A stretch of DNA of 5,949 bases. Source: DAOTXK01 sp034435395. GTDB taxonomy: Bacteria; Chloroflexota; Anaerolineae; Aggregatilineales; Ch27. The position numbers and the translations under genes are program-made. The notes under the pieces are model-generated. The model did no database searches. It saw nothing but the letters and a program-made list of their open reading frames with translations, and was not told the origin of the DNA. Below are positions 5,405 through 5,949 of the stretch, in pieces. Positions within the stretch are counted from its first letter, which is position 1. Each line of letters opens with the position of its first letter. The stretch spans positions 1 through 5,949 of the forward strand of contig DAOTXK010000158.1 in NCBI GenBank assembly GCA_034435395.1. Direction: 5' to 3'.

Positions 5405-5949
5405 ATGTTAAAACACCTCATGATGGTTTTGCTTATGGTGGCCCTGCTCGGTCCGGCGCTGGACCGGCCAGCCGTCCAGGCCCAGGGCGATGAAGAAGCC
5501 TGCCGGACGGTGGTCGCCGATGCGCTGACCGCGCTCGACCAGAACTGTGTGGACACTGGCCGCAACGAGGTCTGCTACGGGCATAACCTGCTGACCACCG
5601 AATTCTGGGAAGCGGTCAGCGCCGACGTGTTCGCCAACCCGGCGGATCGGGTCCCTGCCCAGGACATCCGCACCATCGGCGGCTCCGCCCTGGAGCCGGC
5701 CAGCCAGCTCTGGGGGCTGGGCCTGATGCGGTTGCAGGCCGACATCCCGGACACCCTGCCGGGGCAGGCGGTGACCTTCCTGCTGGTGGGCGACGTGGAG
5801 GTCGAAAACGCCGTCTCGCCCGCTGAGGTGCGCCAGCCGGTGACGCCCGTCAACGTGACGGCCACCACCGGCGTCAACCTGCGCGGCGGCCCCAGCACCA
5901 ACTTCGCCCTGGTCGGCAGCGTGGCGGCGGGCGCGGTCCTGCCAGCCAT
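5405..5949 (+). CDS. Secreted SH3-domain protein, paralog of the upstream gene (3' end missing)
   Basis: The reading frame is open from ATG 5405 to the window edge (181 codons, no stop), so the C-terminal part is not seen. GGAGAG lies 8 nt before the ATG. Residues 1-26 form a signal peptide (MLKH, then a hydrophobic stretch, with likely cleavage after VQA before Gln27). Residues 33-137 are the same Cys module as in the 491-aa neighbour, ungapped with 51 of 105 residues identical by hand count. C33, C48 and C57 have the same spacing, and NCVDTGRNEVCYG, WGLGLMRLQAD and LPGQAVTFLL are clear. A bacterial SH3 domain begins at about 150 (ATTGVNLRGGPSTN). It has its own promoter and a terminator-bearing element upstream, so it is probably transcribed separately from its paralog. 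Whether it also carries FecR-like and DUF2135 domains cannot be seen. It is probably extracellular; function unknown. Confidence 0.85.
   Translation, partial: MLKHLMMVLLMVALLGPALDRPAVQAQGDEEACRTVVADALTALDQNCVDTGRNEVCYGHNLLTTEFWEAVSADVFANPADRVPAQDIRTIGGSALEPASQLWGLGLMRLQADIPDTLPGQAVTFLLVGDVEVENAVSPAEVRQPVTPVNVTATTGVNLRGGPSTNFALVGSVAAGAVLPA

Overview
The window is GC-rich, gene-dense bacterial DNA and reads like a Chloroflexota genome, most likely of the Anaerolineae type. That assignment is an inference. It rests on the combination of secreted proteins with a bacterial SH3 domain of the VNLRGGP type, an Uma2-family nuclease, a membrane protein with a B-box-like zinc-finger head, GTG and TTG starts, and tandem repeats between genes. 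No rRNA, tRNA or other taxonomic marker is present to confirm it.

Left part (1-2568, minus strand): after a non-coding edge with a 14-15 bp tandem repeat and two hairpins (1-301), three genes run leftward as a probable operon: NAD kinase (2568-1678, TTG start), a zinc-finger/multi-pass membrane protein (1652-1059) and an AlkD-like DNA alkylation repair protein (1003-302). The gaps are 25 and 55 bases. Well-placed Shine-Dalgarno sequences set the nadK and alkD starts.

Middle (2569-3568): a 225-bp divergent region carries two outward-facing perfect TATAAT boxes, one for the nadK operon and one for a plus-strand Uma2-family (PD-(D/E)XK) gene at 2794-3360. The Uma2 gene changes sharply in base composition halfway along. 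It is followed by an array of 20 heptamers (3383-3522).

Right part (3569-5949, plus strand): two paralogous secreted proteins lie in tandem. The first (491 aa) has a signal peptide, an unnamed Cys-containing N-terminal module, a bacterial SH3 domain, a possible FecR-like segment and a DUF2135/YfaP-like C-terminal domain. The second, cut by the window edge, repeats the signal peptide + Cys module + SH3 start at about 49% identity over the module. The 360 bp between them hold a 190-bp element bounded by near-perfect inverted repeats (MITE-like), an intrinsic terminator inside it, and a promoter with a dyad over its -10 box.

No complete mobile element, CRISPR array or defence operon is visible. 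The most interesting items are the unnamed secreted module with its duplicated genes, the MITE-like palindrome carrying a terminator, and the two-letter heptamer array.
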